Origin: Actinomyces sp. oral taxon 414 | GTDB taxonomy: Bacteria; Actinomycetota; Actinomycetes; Actinomycetales; Actinomycetaceae | DNA length: 64,000 nucleotides | Assembly (NCBI RefSeq): GCF_001278845.1 | Contig: NZ_CP012590.1 | Coordinates: forward strand, 1,798,001 to 1,862,000 | Direction: 5' to 3' | Part shown: piece by piece, positions 8,911 through 18,400 of the stretch | How positions within the stretch are numbered: position 1 is the stretch's first letter | Layout: each line of letters starts with the position of its first letter | Position numbers and translations under genes: made by a program | The notes under the pieces: generated by a model | Told to the model about the DNA's origin: nothing | Databases searched by the model: none | Seen by the model: only the letters and a program-made list of their open reading frames with translations

Positions 8911-11900
8911 ATGAGCGCGCTCCCGCCCGGGGTCCCGGGTTTCATCGGCCAGGTGCTCGACGACGACGGCGCGACGGTGGGCACCTGCTGGCTGGTCGCT
9001 CCCGGCTGGGTGCTCACCGCGGCGCACGTCGCGCAGGCCGCCGGGGCCGATGTCGTCGCCGCATCCGTCACCGCCGAGCGGGCATTCTCCGCCGCCGCGG
9101 ACCGGGCCGACGAGCGGGCGGTGACGCTGCGGCTCAGGCGAGGCCTGGAGAAGACCGGGCCCGTGATCGAGGGGAGGGTGCGGCGCGCCGACACGGTGAT
9201 CGACCTCGCCCTGGTGAAGATCGACGCCGAGTCATGGGACTCCGCGCCGGCCGGGCTGGCGGACTCGGAGAACGTCAAGCCGAAGGAGGTCGTGGTCGTC
9301 ACGGGTGCGGCCGAGCTCGCCGACGCTCGGGAGGATGCGGCTCTGATCGCATCCAGCACCACGGGTCTGTGGGACATGGGAGGGCTGCGCAAAGACTCGC
9401 TGTACCTGGCCAAGATCAAGGCCTCGGGCGTGCTGCCCAATATGTCCGGCGCACCGGTCATCCGGGCTGAGGACAGTACCGTTGTCGGGCTCGTGACGAG
9501 CCGCTACAACTCGGCCGACGGGTGGGGCCGGGACACGGTGTGGGTGGTGGGCGGCCGTGCGATCGAGCAGTTCTGCCGCCCCGTGGTCGGCTCTCTCCTG
9601 CCCCCTCCCCCGGCACCGACGCAAGCAGTTCACGTCGTTCTGCGCCCGACGCGGGAGACGGTGAGCCTGGTGTGCGAGGAACTCGGCATCAGTGAGATCG
9701 CGCCGTGCCGCGGCGCCCGCGGCCGACTGTTCCCGGCCTCCGAGCGTCTCCGTCTGGCGCGCAGGGACCTGGTCGAGGCCCAGCGCAGCGGAAAGCAGAC
9801 CCCCGGCAGACAGGTCGGCGAGCCGACGCCCCTGCTCGACGCCCTGGAGGAGATCGGCTCCCTTATGGGTGAGGTGTTCCTCCCCGGCGCCGTCGGCGAG
9901 GCCCTCACGCGGATTCTCACGAAGGCCAGGAGCCAGACGGTCCCCGTAGAGTTCGCCGTCGACCTCACCGAGTGCCCCGAGCTGCGCGGGCTGCCGTGGG
10001 AGGGGCTGCGCCATCCGGAAGTCGACGGCCCTTTGGCCCTTCATCCGCTGGTCGTCTTCTACCGGCTGGCGGTGGCGAGCCCGACGCCCCGGCGCGTGGA
10101 GGGCCCTTTGCGAATCGTCGTCGCCATTGCCTCGCCGCTCGACGGCGAGCCCCAGCTCGACTATGAGTCCGAGCTGCGTAATATCGTGGCCTCCGTCCGC
10201 GAGGCGAGAGCCGGAGGCGCGGAGGTGAGGATCGTCACTTTCGCCACGACGGCGGAGATCAACAAGGCCCTCGGCGCGGGGGATGTGCACGTGCTGCACA
10301 TCTCCTGCCACGGGAGCGCGGGGCGACTCAGCCTGGAGGATGAGAACGGCAGCGCACGACCCGTGACTGCCAGAACCCTGGTCGAGGAGGCGATACCTCC
10401 CGGAAAGATGCCGCCGGTCATCTGCCTGTCCGCCTGCGACACGAATGTGACGGACCCGTCCGGCGACCTGCCCGCGGTCGCGGACGAGCTCGTGTCCTCG
10501 GGGGCCCCGGCAGTTATCGGCACGGAGACGTCCGTGTCGGATCGCTACGCGACCCTGGTCTTCGCCCGGGTCTACGCCGAGTTGGCCAAGGCGACGGAGC
10601 AGCCCGATCCGGCAACCGCCCTGGCGGCCGCCCGGCGGCAGGTCCTGCGGGCGTGCGAGAACAGTGAGCGCAGCCGGGATCGGGGCGAGCAGGTGCTGAG
10701 CGGATGGTCGGTGGTGACTATTCAGGCCGCCTCGTCCAGGAAGGCGCTCTTCGATCTCACGACCGCACGGCCGAGTCGAAACGACCCTTCACCCGTGGTG
10801 TCCGAGGTGGGTGATCTTCCCGCGCTCAGTCCCGGGTCCTTCGTGGGGCGCAGACGCGAGCAGTTGGAGATCCCCCGGTTCCTGGCCGACGAGGATCGCG
10901 GGGGCGTGGTTCTCCATGGCATTGGTGGGATCGGCAAGACGAGCCTGGCCAATGAGATACTGCGGAGGGTCGGCGAGCAGCGGGACGGGGTCGTCTTCGT
11001 GACGCTGTCGGGTGCGGTGACCGCCGAGGAGATCCTGCAGGAAATCATCACTGAGCTTAAAATCGACGCCTATTCCCAGGGTCAGTTGCCCAATCCTCGT
11101 TTCTTGGGGAAACTTGAATCCATCGGGAATCCCCACATCGACTGGAACTCGCGGATTAGTCTCCTGCGAAGGGAGTTCCTCAAGAGGATTCCGATTATTG
11201 TCGTTCTCGATAATTTCGAGGATAATCTGCAGCCGATCCAGAAGGATGACAACTCCCACCACGATGGTTCGAAGAACCACGGGAGACGCCGGATCGCAGA
11301 TCAGCGACTGGCCGACTTCCTCGCCGCACTGGCTAAGACCCAGGGTCCGTCCGCGCTGCTCATCACCTGCCGATACCGCTTCGAACTCCCCGATGACAGC
11401 GGCGAATACCTGCGATGGTGGGGACTGGGGCCGCTGTCCTTCAGTGAGACCCTGCGCCTGGCCTGGGACCTCCCTCACGTGGAGGCGCTCGACGACTATC
11501 AGTTGCACGTGCTGTGGGCGGGCATCGGCGGGCACCCCAGGACACTGGAAATGCTCGACGCCCTGCTCGGACACGGCCGAGGGCGGTTGGCACGCATCGA
11601 GCAGGAACTGAAGCAACGGCTGAAAGAGACTCTGCCCGACGGCATGGACGTGGACAGTTGGCTCGACCGACCGCGGGATCTGGACGTATCGGTGGCCGAG
11701 GCGGTCACACTCGCTGCGAATGATGTTCTTCTGCCTCAACTCCTGGATCTTCTCAACCCCGAGGCAAAGAGACTCCTCATGGGACTCGCCCTCTTCCGCC
11801 GACCGGTCGAAAGATCCGCTGCTGCCTTTGTTCTCGGTACGTTCACGGAACGTGACACCACCGCGAACGAGACGAATGACGCCCCGGATCCGCCGTTCGC

Positions 11901-14052
11901 CACCGACCTACCGGTTGACGATCTCCTGGACGAGTTGGTCTCCACAACGCTCCTCACCCGCCTGCAAAGCGCTGACGGCTCTTCTGCGCAGTGGTTCGTC
12001 CACCGGTGGACCGCCTCCGCCATGGAACGCCAGGAGGAGTTGGCGGTGGAGACCGCCGAGGAGGACAAGGTAGCGCGTCATCGGCGCGCAGCCGCCTACT
12101 GGATGTGGCACTACCGGACGGCGGCCCAGAGCCGGGAGGCGGATGTCAACGACCTGATGGAGTGTTATGCTCACTTCGGCGAAGCGGAGGATGTCGAACA
12201 ATCCGACGACGCCGCCCAGAGAGCCGCGAACATCCTCGATCTCATTGGTCGATGGGATGACGAATGGAGGTTGATCAATAGACAATTCCAAAACCCTCGC
12301 CTCAGTAAGTCCCGACAGGCAATCTGGCACCACCAGTTGGGCGTCCTCGCCCAGGCCCGGGGCGACTACGACACCGCCCACGACCGCTACCAGCAATCGC
12401 TGACCATCTTCGAGGAACTCGGCGACCGCGCCAACATGGCCAAAACCTACCACCAGCTGGGCACCCTCGCCCAGGCCCGGGGCGACTACGACACCGCCCA
12501 CACCTACTACCAGCGGGCACTGACCATCTTCGAGGAACTCGGCAACCGCGCCGGCATGGCCACCTCCTACCACGCCCTGGGCGTTCTCGCCCAGGACCGG
12601 GGCGACTACAACACCGCCCACACCTACTACCAGCAATCGCTGACCATCAAAGAGGAACTCGGCAACCGCGCCAACATGGCCAAAACCTACCACGCCCTGG
12701 GCGTTCTCGCCCAGGACCGGGGCGACTACAACACCGCCCACACCTACTACCAGCGGGCACTGACCATCTTCGAGGAACTCGGCAACCGCGCCAACATGGC
12801 CAAAACCTACCACCAGCTGGGCACCCTCGCCCACGACCGGGGCGACTACAACACCGCCCACACCTACTACCAGCGGGCACTGACCATCTTCGAGGAACTC
12901 GGCAACCGCGCCAACATGGCCAAAACCTACCACCAGCTGGGCACCCTCGCCCACGACCGGGGCGACTACGACACCGCCCACACCTACTACCAGCGGGCAC
13001 TGACCATCTTCGAGGAACTCGACGACCGCGCCGGCATAGCCGCCACCTACCACGCCCTGGGCGTTCTCGCCCGGGCCCGGGGCGACTACGACACCGCCCA
13101 CACCTACTACCAGCGGGCACTGACCATCTTCGAGGAACTCGACGACCGCGCCGGCATAGCCGCCACCTACCACGCCCTGGGCGTCCTCGCCCACGACCAG
13201 AGCCACTACGACACCGCCCACACCTACTACCAGCGGGCACTGACCATCTTCGAGGAACTCGGCAACCGCGCCGGCATGGCCACCTCCTACCACCAGCTGG
13301 GCGTTCTCGCCCGGGCCCGGGGCGACTACGACACCGCCCGCACCCGCTACCAGCAATCGCTGACCATCGAGGAGGAACTCGGCAACCGCGCCGGCATGGC
13401 CGCCACCCACCACCAGCTGGGCATCCTCGCCCAGGACCGGGGCGACTACGACACCGCCCGCACCCGCTACCAGCAATCGCTGACCATCGAGGAGGAACTG
13501 GGCAACCGCGCCGGCATGGCCACCTCCTACCACGCCCTGGGCGTTCTCGCCCGGGCCCGGGGCGACTACGACACCGCCCACACCTACTACCAGCAGGCAC
13601 TGACCATCGAGGAGGAACTGGGCAACCGCGCCGGCATAGCCACCTCCTACCACGCCCTGGGCGTTCTCGCCCGGGCCCGGGGCGACTACGACACCGCCCA
13701 CACCTACTACCAGCAGGCACTGACCATCTTCGAGGAACTCGGCAACCGCGCCGGCATAGCCAACACCTACCACCAGCTGGGCGTCCTCGCCCACGACCAA
13801 AGCGACCACGACACCGCCCACAACCGCTACCAGCGGGCACTGACCATCTTCGAGGAACTCGGCGACCGCGCCGGCATAGCCAACACCTACGGCCAGCTGG
13901 GCGTCCTCGCCCACGACCAAAGCGACCACGACACCGCCCGCGACCACTACCAGCAGGCACTGACCATCTTTGAAGAACTAGGCGACCGAGTTAACATAGC
14001 CAAAGTCCGTCGCAACCTGGACATCCTTGCCAAAGACCAGAACGACACTTAA
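8911..14052 (+). CDS. Trypsin-CHAT-STAND NTPase-TPR conflict protein
   Basis: A 1713-aa multidomain protein. Residues about 1-225 are a trypsin-like protease with His39 (TAAHV), Asp98 (DLALV) and Ser179 (NMSGAP). Residues about 245-620 carry a CHAT caspase-like domain with His467 (ISCHGSAG) and Cys509 (LSACDTN). Residues about 645-940 are a STAND/NB-ARC-like NTPase with Walker A GIGGIGKTS (Lys676), Walker B IIVVLDNFED (Asp767) and a GGHPR (GxP-type) motif. A helical linker follows, then fourteen 40-residue TPRs from about 1151 to the end. All catalytic residues are intact. The arrangement fits an antiviral or self/non-self sensor in which the TPRs bind a trigger, the NTPase oligomerises and the proteases execute. 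The middle of the gene is less GC-rich than its neighbours, suggesting transfer. Confidence 0.88.
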   Translation: MSALPPGVPGFIGQVLDDDGATVGTCWLVAPGWVLTAAHVAQAAGADVVAASVTAERAFSAAADRADERAVTLRLRRGLEKTGPVIEGRVRRADTVIDLALVKIDAESWDSAPAGLADSENVKPKEVVVVTGAAELADAREDAALIASSTTGLWDMGGLRKDSLYLAKIKASGVLPNMSGAPVIRAEDSTVVGLVTSRYNSADGWGRDTVWVVGGRAIEQFCRPVVGSLLPPPPAPTQAVHVVLRPTRETVSLVCEELGISEIAPCRGARGRLFPASERLRLARRDLVEAQRSGKQTPGRQVGEPTPLLDALEEIGSLMGEVFLPGAVGEALTRILTKARSQTVPVEFAVDLTECPELRGLPWEGLRHPEVDGPLALHPLVVFYRLAVASPTPRRVEGPLRIVVAIASPLDGEPQLDYESELRNIVASVREARAGGAEVRIVTFATTAEINKALGAGDVHVLHISCHGSAGRLSLEDENGSARPVTARTLVEEAIPPGKMPPVICLSACDTNVTDPSGDLPAVADELVSSGAPAVIGTETSVSDRYATLVFARVYAELAKATEQPDPATALAAARRQVLRACENSERSRDRGEQVLSGWSVVTIQAASSRKALFDLTTARPSRNDPSPVVSEVGDLPALSPGSFVGRRREQLEIPRFLADEDRGGVVLHGIGGIGKTSLANEILRRVGEQRDGVVFVTLSGAVTAEEILQEIITELKIDAYSQGQLPNPRFLGKLESIGNPHIDWNSRISLLRREFLKRIPIIVVLDNFEDNLQPIQKDDNSHHDGSKNHGRRRIADQRLADFLAALAKTQGPSALLITCRYRFELPDDSGEYLRWWGLGPLSFSETLRLAWDLPHVEALDDYQLHVLWAGIGGHPRTLEMLDALLGHGRGRLARIEQELKQRLKETLPDGMDVDSWLDRPRDLDVSVAEAVTLAANDVLLPQLLDLLNPEAKRLLMGLALFRRPVERSAAAFVLGTFTERDTTANETNDAPDPPFATDLPVDDLLDELVSTTLLTRLQSADGSSAQWFVHRWTASAMERQEELAVETAEEDKVARHRRAAAYWMWHYRTAAQSREADVNDLMECYAHFGEAEDVEQSDDAAQRAANILDLIGRWDDEWRLINRQFQNPRLSKSRQAIWHHQLGVLAQARGDYDTAHDRYQQSLTIFEELGDRANMAKTYHQLGTLAQARGDYDTAHTYYQRALTIFEELGNRAGMATSYHALGVLAQDRGDYNTAHTYYQQSLTIKEELGNRANMAKTYHALGVLAQDRGDYNTAHTYYQRALTIFEELGNRANMAKTYHQLGTLAHDRGDYNTAHTYYQRALTIFEELGNRANMAKTYHQLGTLAHDRGDYDTAHTYYQRALTIFEELDDRAGIAATYHALGVLARARGDYDTAHTYYQRALTIFEELDDRAGIAATYHALGVLAHDQSHYDTAHTYYQRALTIFEELGNRAGMATSYHQLGVLARARGDYDTARTRYQQSLTIEEELGNRAGMAATHHQLGILAQDRGDYDTARTRYQQSLTIEEELGNRAGMATSYHALGVLARARGDYDTAHTYYQQALTIEEELGNRAGIATSYHALGVLARARGDYDTAHTYYQQALTIFEELGNRAGIANTYHQLGVLAHDQSDHDTAHNRYQRALTIFEELGDRAGIANTYGQLGVLAHDQSDHDTARDHYQQALTIFEELGDRVNIAKVRRNLDILAKDQNDT
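12361..14040 (+). repeat. 14 tandem 120-bp repeats encoding TPRs
   Basis: Fourteen consecutive units of exactly 120 bp, without a single indel, begin with GGCGACTACG or a close variant at 12361 and every 120 bp after. Each encodes one 40-aa kinesin-light-chain-like TPR. Differences are confined to a few alternative codon blocks (HALG or HQLG, TIFEEL, TIEEEL or TIKEEL, YYQR, YYQQ or RYQQ) that recur in shuffled combinations. The last unit is more diverged, and a half unit precedes the array (12301-12360). Confidence 0.95.
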
Positions 14053-14060
14053 ATCAAAAT

Positions 14061-14239
14061 TGAGCCTTTCTCACCAGGAGAACCCATGGACTGGCAGGGA
14101 TCGGCATGATGACGCGGGAGGTCCCGGGGCTAAGCAGAACAGTGCCACCCTCGTGCGTGCCGCCTAGTGTCGTCCGGACCCTTCTGCGTCATTACGCCGA
14201 TCTTGGCTGGTCCGGGGGCTTTCTGGCGAGAAAGGCTCA
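14061..14239. repeat. 179-bp imperfect palindromic element, dispersed family copy 1
   Basis: The ends TGAGCCTTTCTCACCAG and CTGGCGAGAAAGGCTCA are inverted with one mismatch. The complementarity continues inward for about 68 bp, including a GATCGGC-type segment at 14099-14114 against 14189-14204. It starts 8 bp after the stop of the protease/STAND gene and ends 68 bp before the converging Xre gene. Related copies occur at 56825-56884 and 31791-31812. No coding potential is evident. Confidence 0.75.
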
Positions 14240-14307
14240 TTCATGCGGATGGATATTGGGCACTCGACCTGGCGGTACCCGCTAGCAGGTTACGAGCAGT
14301 CGCTTTT

Positions 14308-14619
14308 TCAAGCGGCGACGTGGATGCTGAGGGTTCCGCCGAGGGCGTGGGCGATACGCGCGAGAATAATGCCTCCGGGAGCCTGGGCACCGTTCTCAAT
14401 GGCGGAGATGACAGACTGGCGCGTCCCCGCGCGCTGGGCCAGTTCGGTCTGGGAGATTCCCGCGGCTGTGCGCGCATGGTAGACCAACTCGGCCAGCTGC
14501 AAGCGAGCCTCGGCCTCAATGGCGGCTGCGTTGTACTCGGCTCTCTCGGTCTCAGTCATGGCAGCCAGGGACTCCTGTCTGACCTGATCCCACGGGGTCG
14601 TGGTCATGGTGGAATTCAT
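14308..14619 (-). CDS. Xre-family HTH antitoxin-like protein (orphan)
   Basis: A 103-aa DNA-binding protein. Residues about 5-40 form an acidic helical segment (WDQVRQESLAAMTETERAEYN) typical of HigA-type antitoxins that follow a Gp49/HigB toxin. Residues about 43-95 are an Xre helix-turn-helix (GISQTELAQRAGTRQSVISAIENG). Its expected toxin is not found: the roughly 100 bp upstream hold only a short basic fragment (see findings) before the phosphatase gene. It converges on the protease/STAND gene. It may be a leftover antitoxin or act as a solitary repressor. Confidence 0.8.
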   Translation of the reverse strand: MNSTMTTTPWDQVRQESLAAMTETERAEYNAAAIEAEARLQLAELVYHARTAAGISQTELAQRAGTRQSVISAIENGAQAPGGIILARIAHALGGTLSIHVAA

Positions 14620-14720
14620 CGTCTTCTTCCCTTCTTCTCTTCAGCTCGTCGATTCGCCTCGTGAGCACTTTGCGCGAGCCTGGACCGCAGGACTCCACGC
14701 CGACACCCCGGCGCAGCGGT

Positions 14721-15359
14721 TCACGCCCGCCACTCGCCCTCGTTCCAGCTGACCAGGCGCCAGCCGCCCTCGGGGTCGCCCTCCGCCACCGAGACGCCCG
14801 CATTGCGCATGGGGTGATCGGCGATCCAGGCGGGCTCCGCTCCCCCGCCGACGGCCGCCGCAAGCGCGGTCCACAGGCGCAGCACCGTGCCGTGAGCCAC
14901 GAGCAGGGCCGTCCCGTCCGGATCGGTCGCCCGGGCGATCTCGTCCACCACGCCGTCGAAGCGGGCGAAGGTGGTCCTGCCGTTCTCCGGGGACCCGGGC
15001 AGTCGGCAGTGGAGGCGCCCGATCATCCAGGCGCGGGTCGTGTCCGTGTAGCAGACCACCGATTCCGCATCGGTGTTCATCTCCAGGTCCCCGGCCAGCA
15101 CCTCGCGCAGCCCTGAGCGGATCCGCGCCGTCAGCCCCGTGGCCTCCTCGACGGGGGCGATGGTCTGGCGGGCCCGTTCGATCGGCGAGACCCACAGGGA
15201 GGAGATGGCGTCCAGGTCGCCGGTCTCGGCCAGGCGCCCGGGCAGGGACGCCGCCTGCTCGTGTCCGACGGTGTCGAGCGGGTTCCCGGGGAAAGCCGTG
15301 TCGAGGGCCCCCATAATGTTGGCGATGGTGCGGCCGTGGCGGACGAGGAGGAGCTTCAC
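14721..15359 (-). CDS. Histidine phosphatase (phosphoglycerate-mutase-like) family protein
   Basis: A 212-aa cytoplasmic phosphatase. The N-terminal LLLVRHGRT supplies the phosphorylated histidine and LLVAHGTVLRL the second histidine; SPIERARQT and REVLAGDLE complete the usual four-part active site. The GTG at 15359 is chosen because the motif must be at the N-terminus. It follows glnE on the same strand (61-bp gap), so it may be the last gene of the glnA2-glnE operon. Substrate unknown. Confidence 0.88.
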   Translation of the reverse strand: MKLLLVRHGRTIANIMGALDTAFPGNPLDTVGHEQAASLPGRLAETGDLDAISSLWVSPIERARQTIAPVEEATGLTARIRSGLREVLAGDLEMNTDAESVVCYTDTTRAWMIGRLHCRLPGSPENGRTTFARFDGVVDEIARATDPDGTALLVAHGTVLRLWTALAAAVGGGAEPAWIADHPMRNAGVSVAEGDPEGGWRLVSWNEGEWRA

Positions 15360-15420
15360 GCCCCTATCCTGCCAGGGCGGGCGCTGCTGGACCGACCGTT
15401 CACGGCCGGGCCGCCTCCGC

Positions 15421-18400
15421 TCACGACCAGGGGTAGGGGCCGCGGTTCTGCCGCCGTCGCCTGCCGCCCGGTGACGCCGGGGCTGGCAGGGCTTGTCCCG
15501 GGGCCGACGGCGGAGTCCTCCCCGGGGCCGACGGCGGGGTCGGCGCTGAAGCCGGTTTCGGCGTCGGGCGCCCGGGCGATGCCCCGTTCGACGTCGCAGG
15601 GCCGGTGCCGCCCGAAGACGACCCGGATCCGCGCCGAACAGCGGCCCCCCGGGGCGGGCCGGCCTGTGGAGCCGCCACCGGCGCGTCCGGCGGTGGCGCT
15701 GCGGCGCTCGACGGTGATGGTGCGGTCGCGGCCCCCGCCGCGGCGCTCCCCCCGGCGGCCCCGGCCCCGCCGAAGAGGATCCGCTCAGCGACCAGCCGGG
15801 CGTGGCGCGCCGTCTTCCGGTAGAGGTCCTCCAGGTCCCGCTCCCGGCCGGGCTCCAGGCCCAGGAGCCGCCCCACCACGCGGATCTCCAGCGGGTCGGA
15901 GGGCAGGAGGTCGATGCGCGCGCCCCCGTCCCGGCCCGTGCCGATGACATTGGCGGCGCGCACCCGGGTGGCCAGCTGCCAGGCAGCGGTGAGCCGCCGC
16001 GCGTCCTCGGCGTCGATGAGCCCATCGCGGGCGGCGGCCTCCAGCGCGCCGATGGTCGAGGTGGTGCGCAGCCCCGGGTGGGTTCCGGCGTGGGAGAGCT
16101 GGAGGATCTGGGCGACCCACTCGACGTCGCTCAGCCCCCCCGGCCCGAGCTTGAGGTGGCGCGCGGGGTCCGCGCCCCGCGGCAGACGCTCGGACTCCAT
16201 GCGCGCCTTGAGCCGCCGGATCTCGCGCAGCGCCTGCGGCTCCAGCCCCTCGCGGGGCCGGCGCAGGGGGTCGATGAGGTCGGTGAAGGCCCGGGCCAGG
16301 TCCTCGTCGCCCGCGCAGGGCCGGGCGCGCAGCAGCGCCTGCCTCTCCCAGGTCCGGGCCCAGCGCCCGTAGTACTCCCGGTAGGAGTCCAGCGACCGGC
16401 TCATCGGGCCCCGCCGGCCCTCGGGGCGCAGGTCCGCGTCGGCCGTGAGCGGGTGGGGTCTGGCCCCGGCCAGGAGCCCGACCACGGTCCTGGCGATCTC
16501 CTCCGCCTCGGCCGCCGCGGCCTCGGCGGCGGTCTCGGACGCCCCGGTCGCCCCGCCCCGCGGCCGGTGGACGAAGAGCAGGTCGGCGTCGGAGGCGAAG
16601 CCGGTCTCGGCCCCGCCGAGCCTGCCCATGGCGATGATCGCGTGATCGGCCCTGGCCGCCGCCCAGCGCCCCCGCTCGTCCGGCCCGTCGGCCAGCGCCC
16701 GCGCCCCGTCGCGCCGGGCGATGACCAGGGCGGTGGCGATCCCCAGCGCCCCCTCCAGGGCGGCGTCGGTGGCCGCGGTGAGAATGGCGGCGGTGCGCGC
16801 GGGGTCGAGCCCGTCGAGGGAGTCCGCGAGCGCGGCCCGCAGCAGTTCGCGCGAGCGCAGGCTCATGACGGCCTGCATGGCCTCGCGCGCCTCGTGCTCG
16901 GGGTCGGCGGCGTCGGAGGCGTGCAGGGAGCGCCGTCGCAAGATGTGGCAGGCCTCCTCCCGCAGGGCGGCGGCGTCGCGGGGTTGGAGCTCGGCGTCGT
17001 CGTCGAGCCAGGCGATGGACTCGGGACGCTCGGCGAGGCGGTCGGTGGTCCAGCGGGCGCCGGACAGGACGTGGCACAGGCGGCGGGCGGCGACCGGGGA
17101 GTCGCGCAGCATGGCCAGGTACCAGTGGGAGCCGCCGATCTTCTCGGAGAGAGTGCGGAAGGACAGCAGCCCGGAGTCGGGGTCGGGCCCCTCTCCGAGC
17201 CAGCCGATGATGACGGGCAGGAGCTGGCGCTGGATGGCGGCGCGGCGGCTGACGCCCTCGGTGAGCGCCTGGATGTGGTGCATGGCCCCGGCGGGGTCGC
17301 GGTATCCGACGGCGGCCAGGCGCTCGCCGGCGGCGCGGGGGGTGAGGGTCATCTCGTCGGCGGTGAGGCCGGCGGCGGCCCCCAGCAGGGGCCGGTAGTA
17401 GATCTCCTCATGCAGGGAGCGGACCTGGCGGCGGGCGGCGCGGAAGGCCTCGCGCAGGGTGTCGGGGTCGTTCAGGGCGGTCCGGTCGATTCCGCGGCCG
17501 ATGCGGCGCAGGTCGGCGTCGGAGTCGGGCAGGTCGTGGGTGCGGCGCAGCCGGTGGAGCTGGCTGCGGTGCTCCAGCAGGCGCAGGACCCGGTAGCCGT
17601 CGCCCAGGGCCCCGGCGGCCCCGCGCGAGACGTATCCGCCGTCGCTCAGGGCCCGCAGGGCGGTGAGGGTGGGGCGCACGCGCAGGGTCTGGTCGCCGCG
17701 CCCGTGGACGAGCTGGAGGAGCTGGACGGTGAATTCGACGTCGCGCAGGCCCCCGGGGCCGAGTTTGATGCGCCGGTCCTGGCCGTCGCGGGGTTCGGAG
17801 GCGCGTTCGACGCGGCGGCGCATGGCGCGGGCGTCGTCGACGAAGTTGTCCCTCAGGCTGGCGCTCCAGATGAAGGGGGCGACGGCCTGCTCGTAGGCGC
17901 GGCCGAGGGCCTCGTCGCCGGCGGCGGCGCGGGCCTTGAGCAGGGCCTGGAACTCCCAGGAGGCGGCCCAGCGCTGGTAGTAGGCGACGTGGGAGGCGAG
18001 GGTGCGCACGAGGGCGCCGTCCTTGCCCTCGGGGCGCAGTCCGGTGTCCAGCGGCCACAGGGGCGGTTCGGCGCCGGTGGCGGACACGACGGCGGCGAGC
18101 TCGGTGGCGAGGGCGGTGCCGGCGGCCAGCAGCTCCTCCTCGGGGACCCGGCGGCCCTCGGCGGGGGCGACGACGTAGACGACGTCGACGTCGGAGATGT
18201 AGTTGAGTTCGCGGGCCCCGGTCTTGCCCATGGCGATGACGGCCAGGGCGGTGTTGCGGGCGGGTGGGCCGACGGCGCGGCGGGCGATGAGCAGGGCGGC
18301 GTCGAGGGCGGCGTCGGCCAGGTCGCTCATCCGGCGCCCAACGGTCTCGACGTGCTGGTAGGGGTCGGGGCTGGTCAGGTCGTCGGCGACGATGCCGAGC

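Noticed and set aside
12361..14040. Regularly spaced repeats as a CRISPR array
   Set aside because: The units are 120 bp, contiguous without unique spacers, and in frame with the TPR protein.
14061..14239. A second IS or MITE with target duplication
   Set aside because: No duplicated target flanks or transposase-like ends could be seen, and copy lengths vary from 22 to 179 bp, so it is listed only as a repeat.
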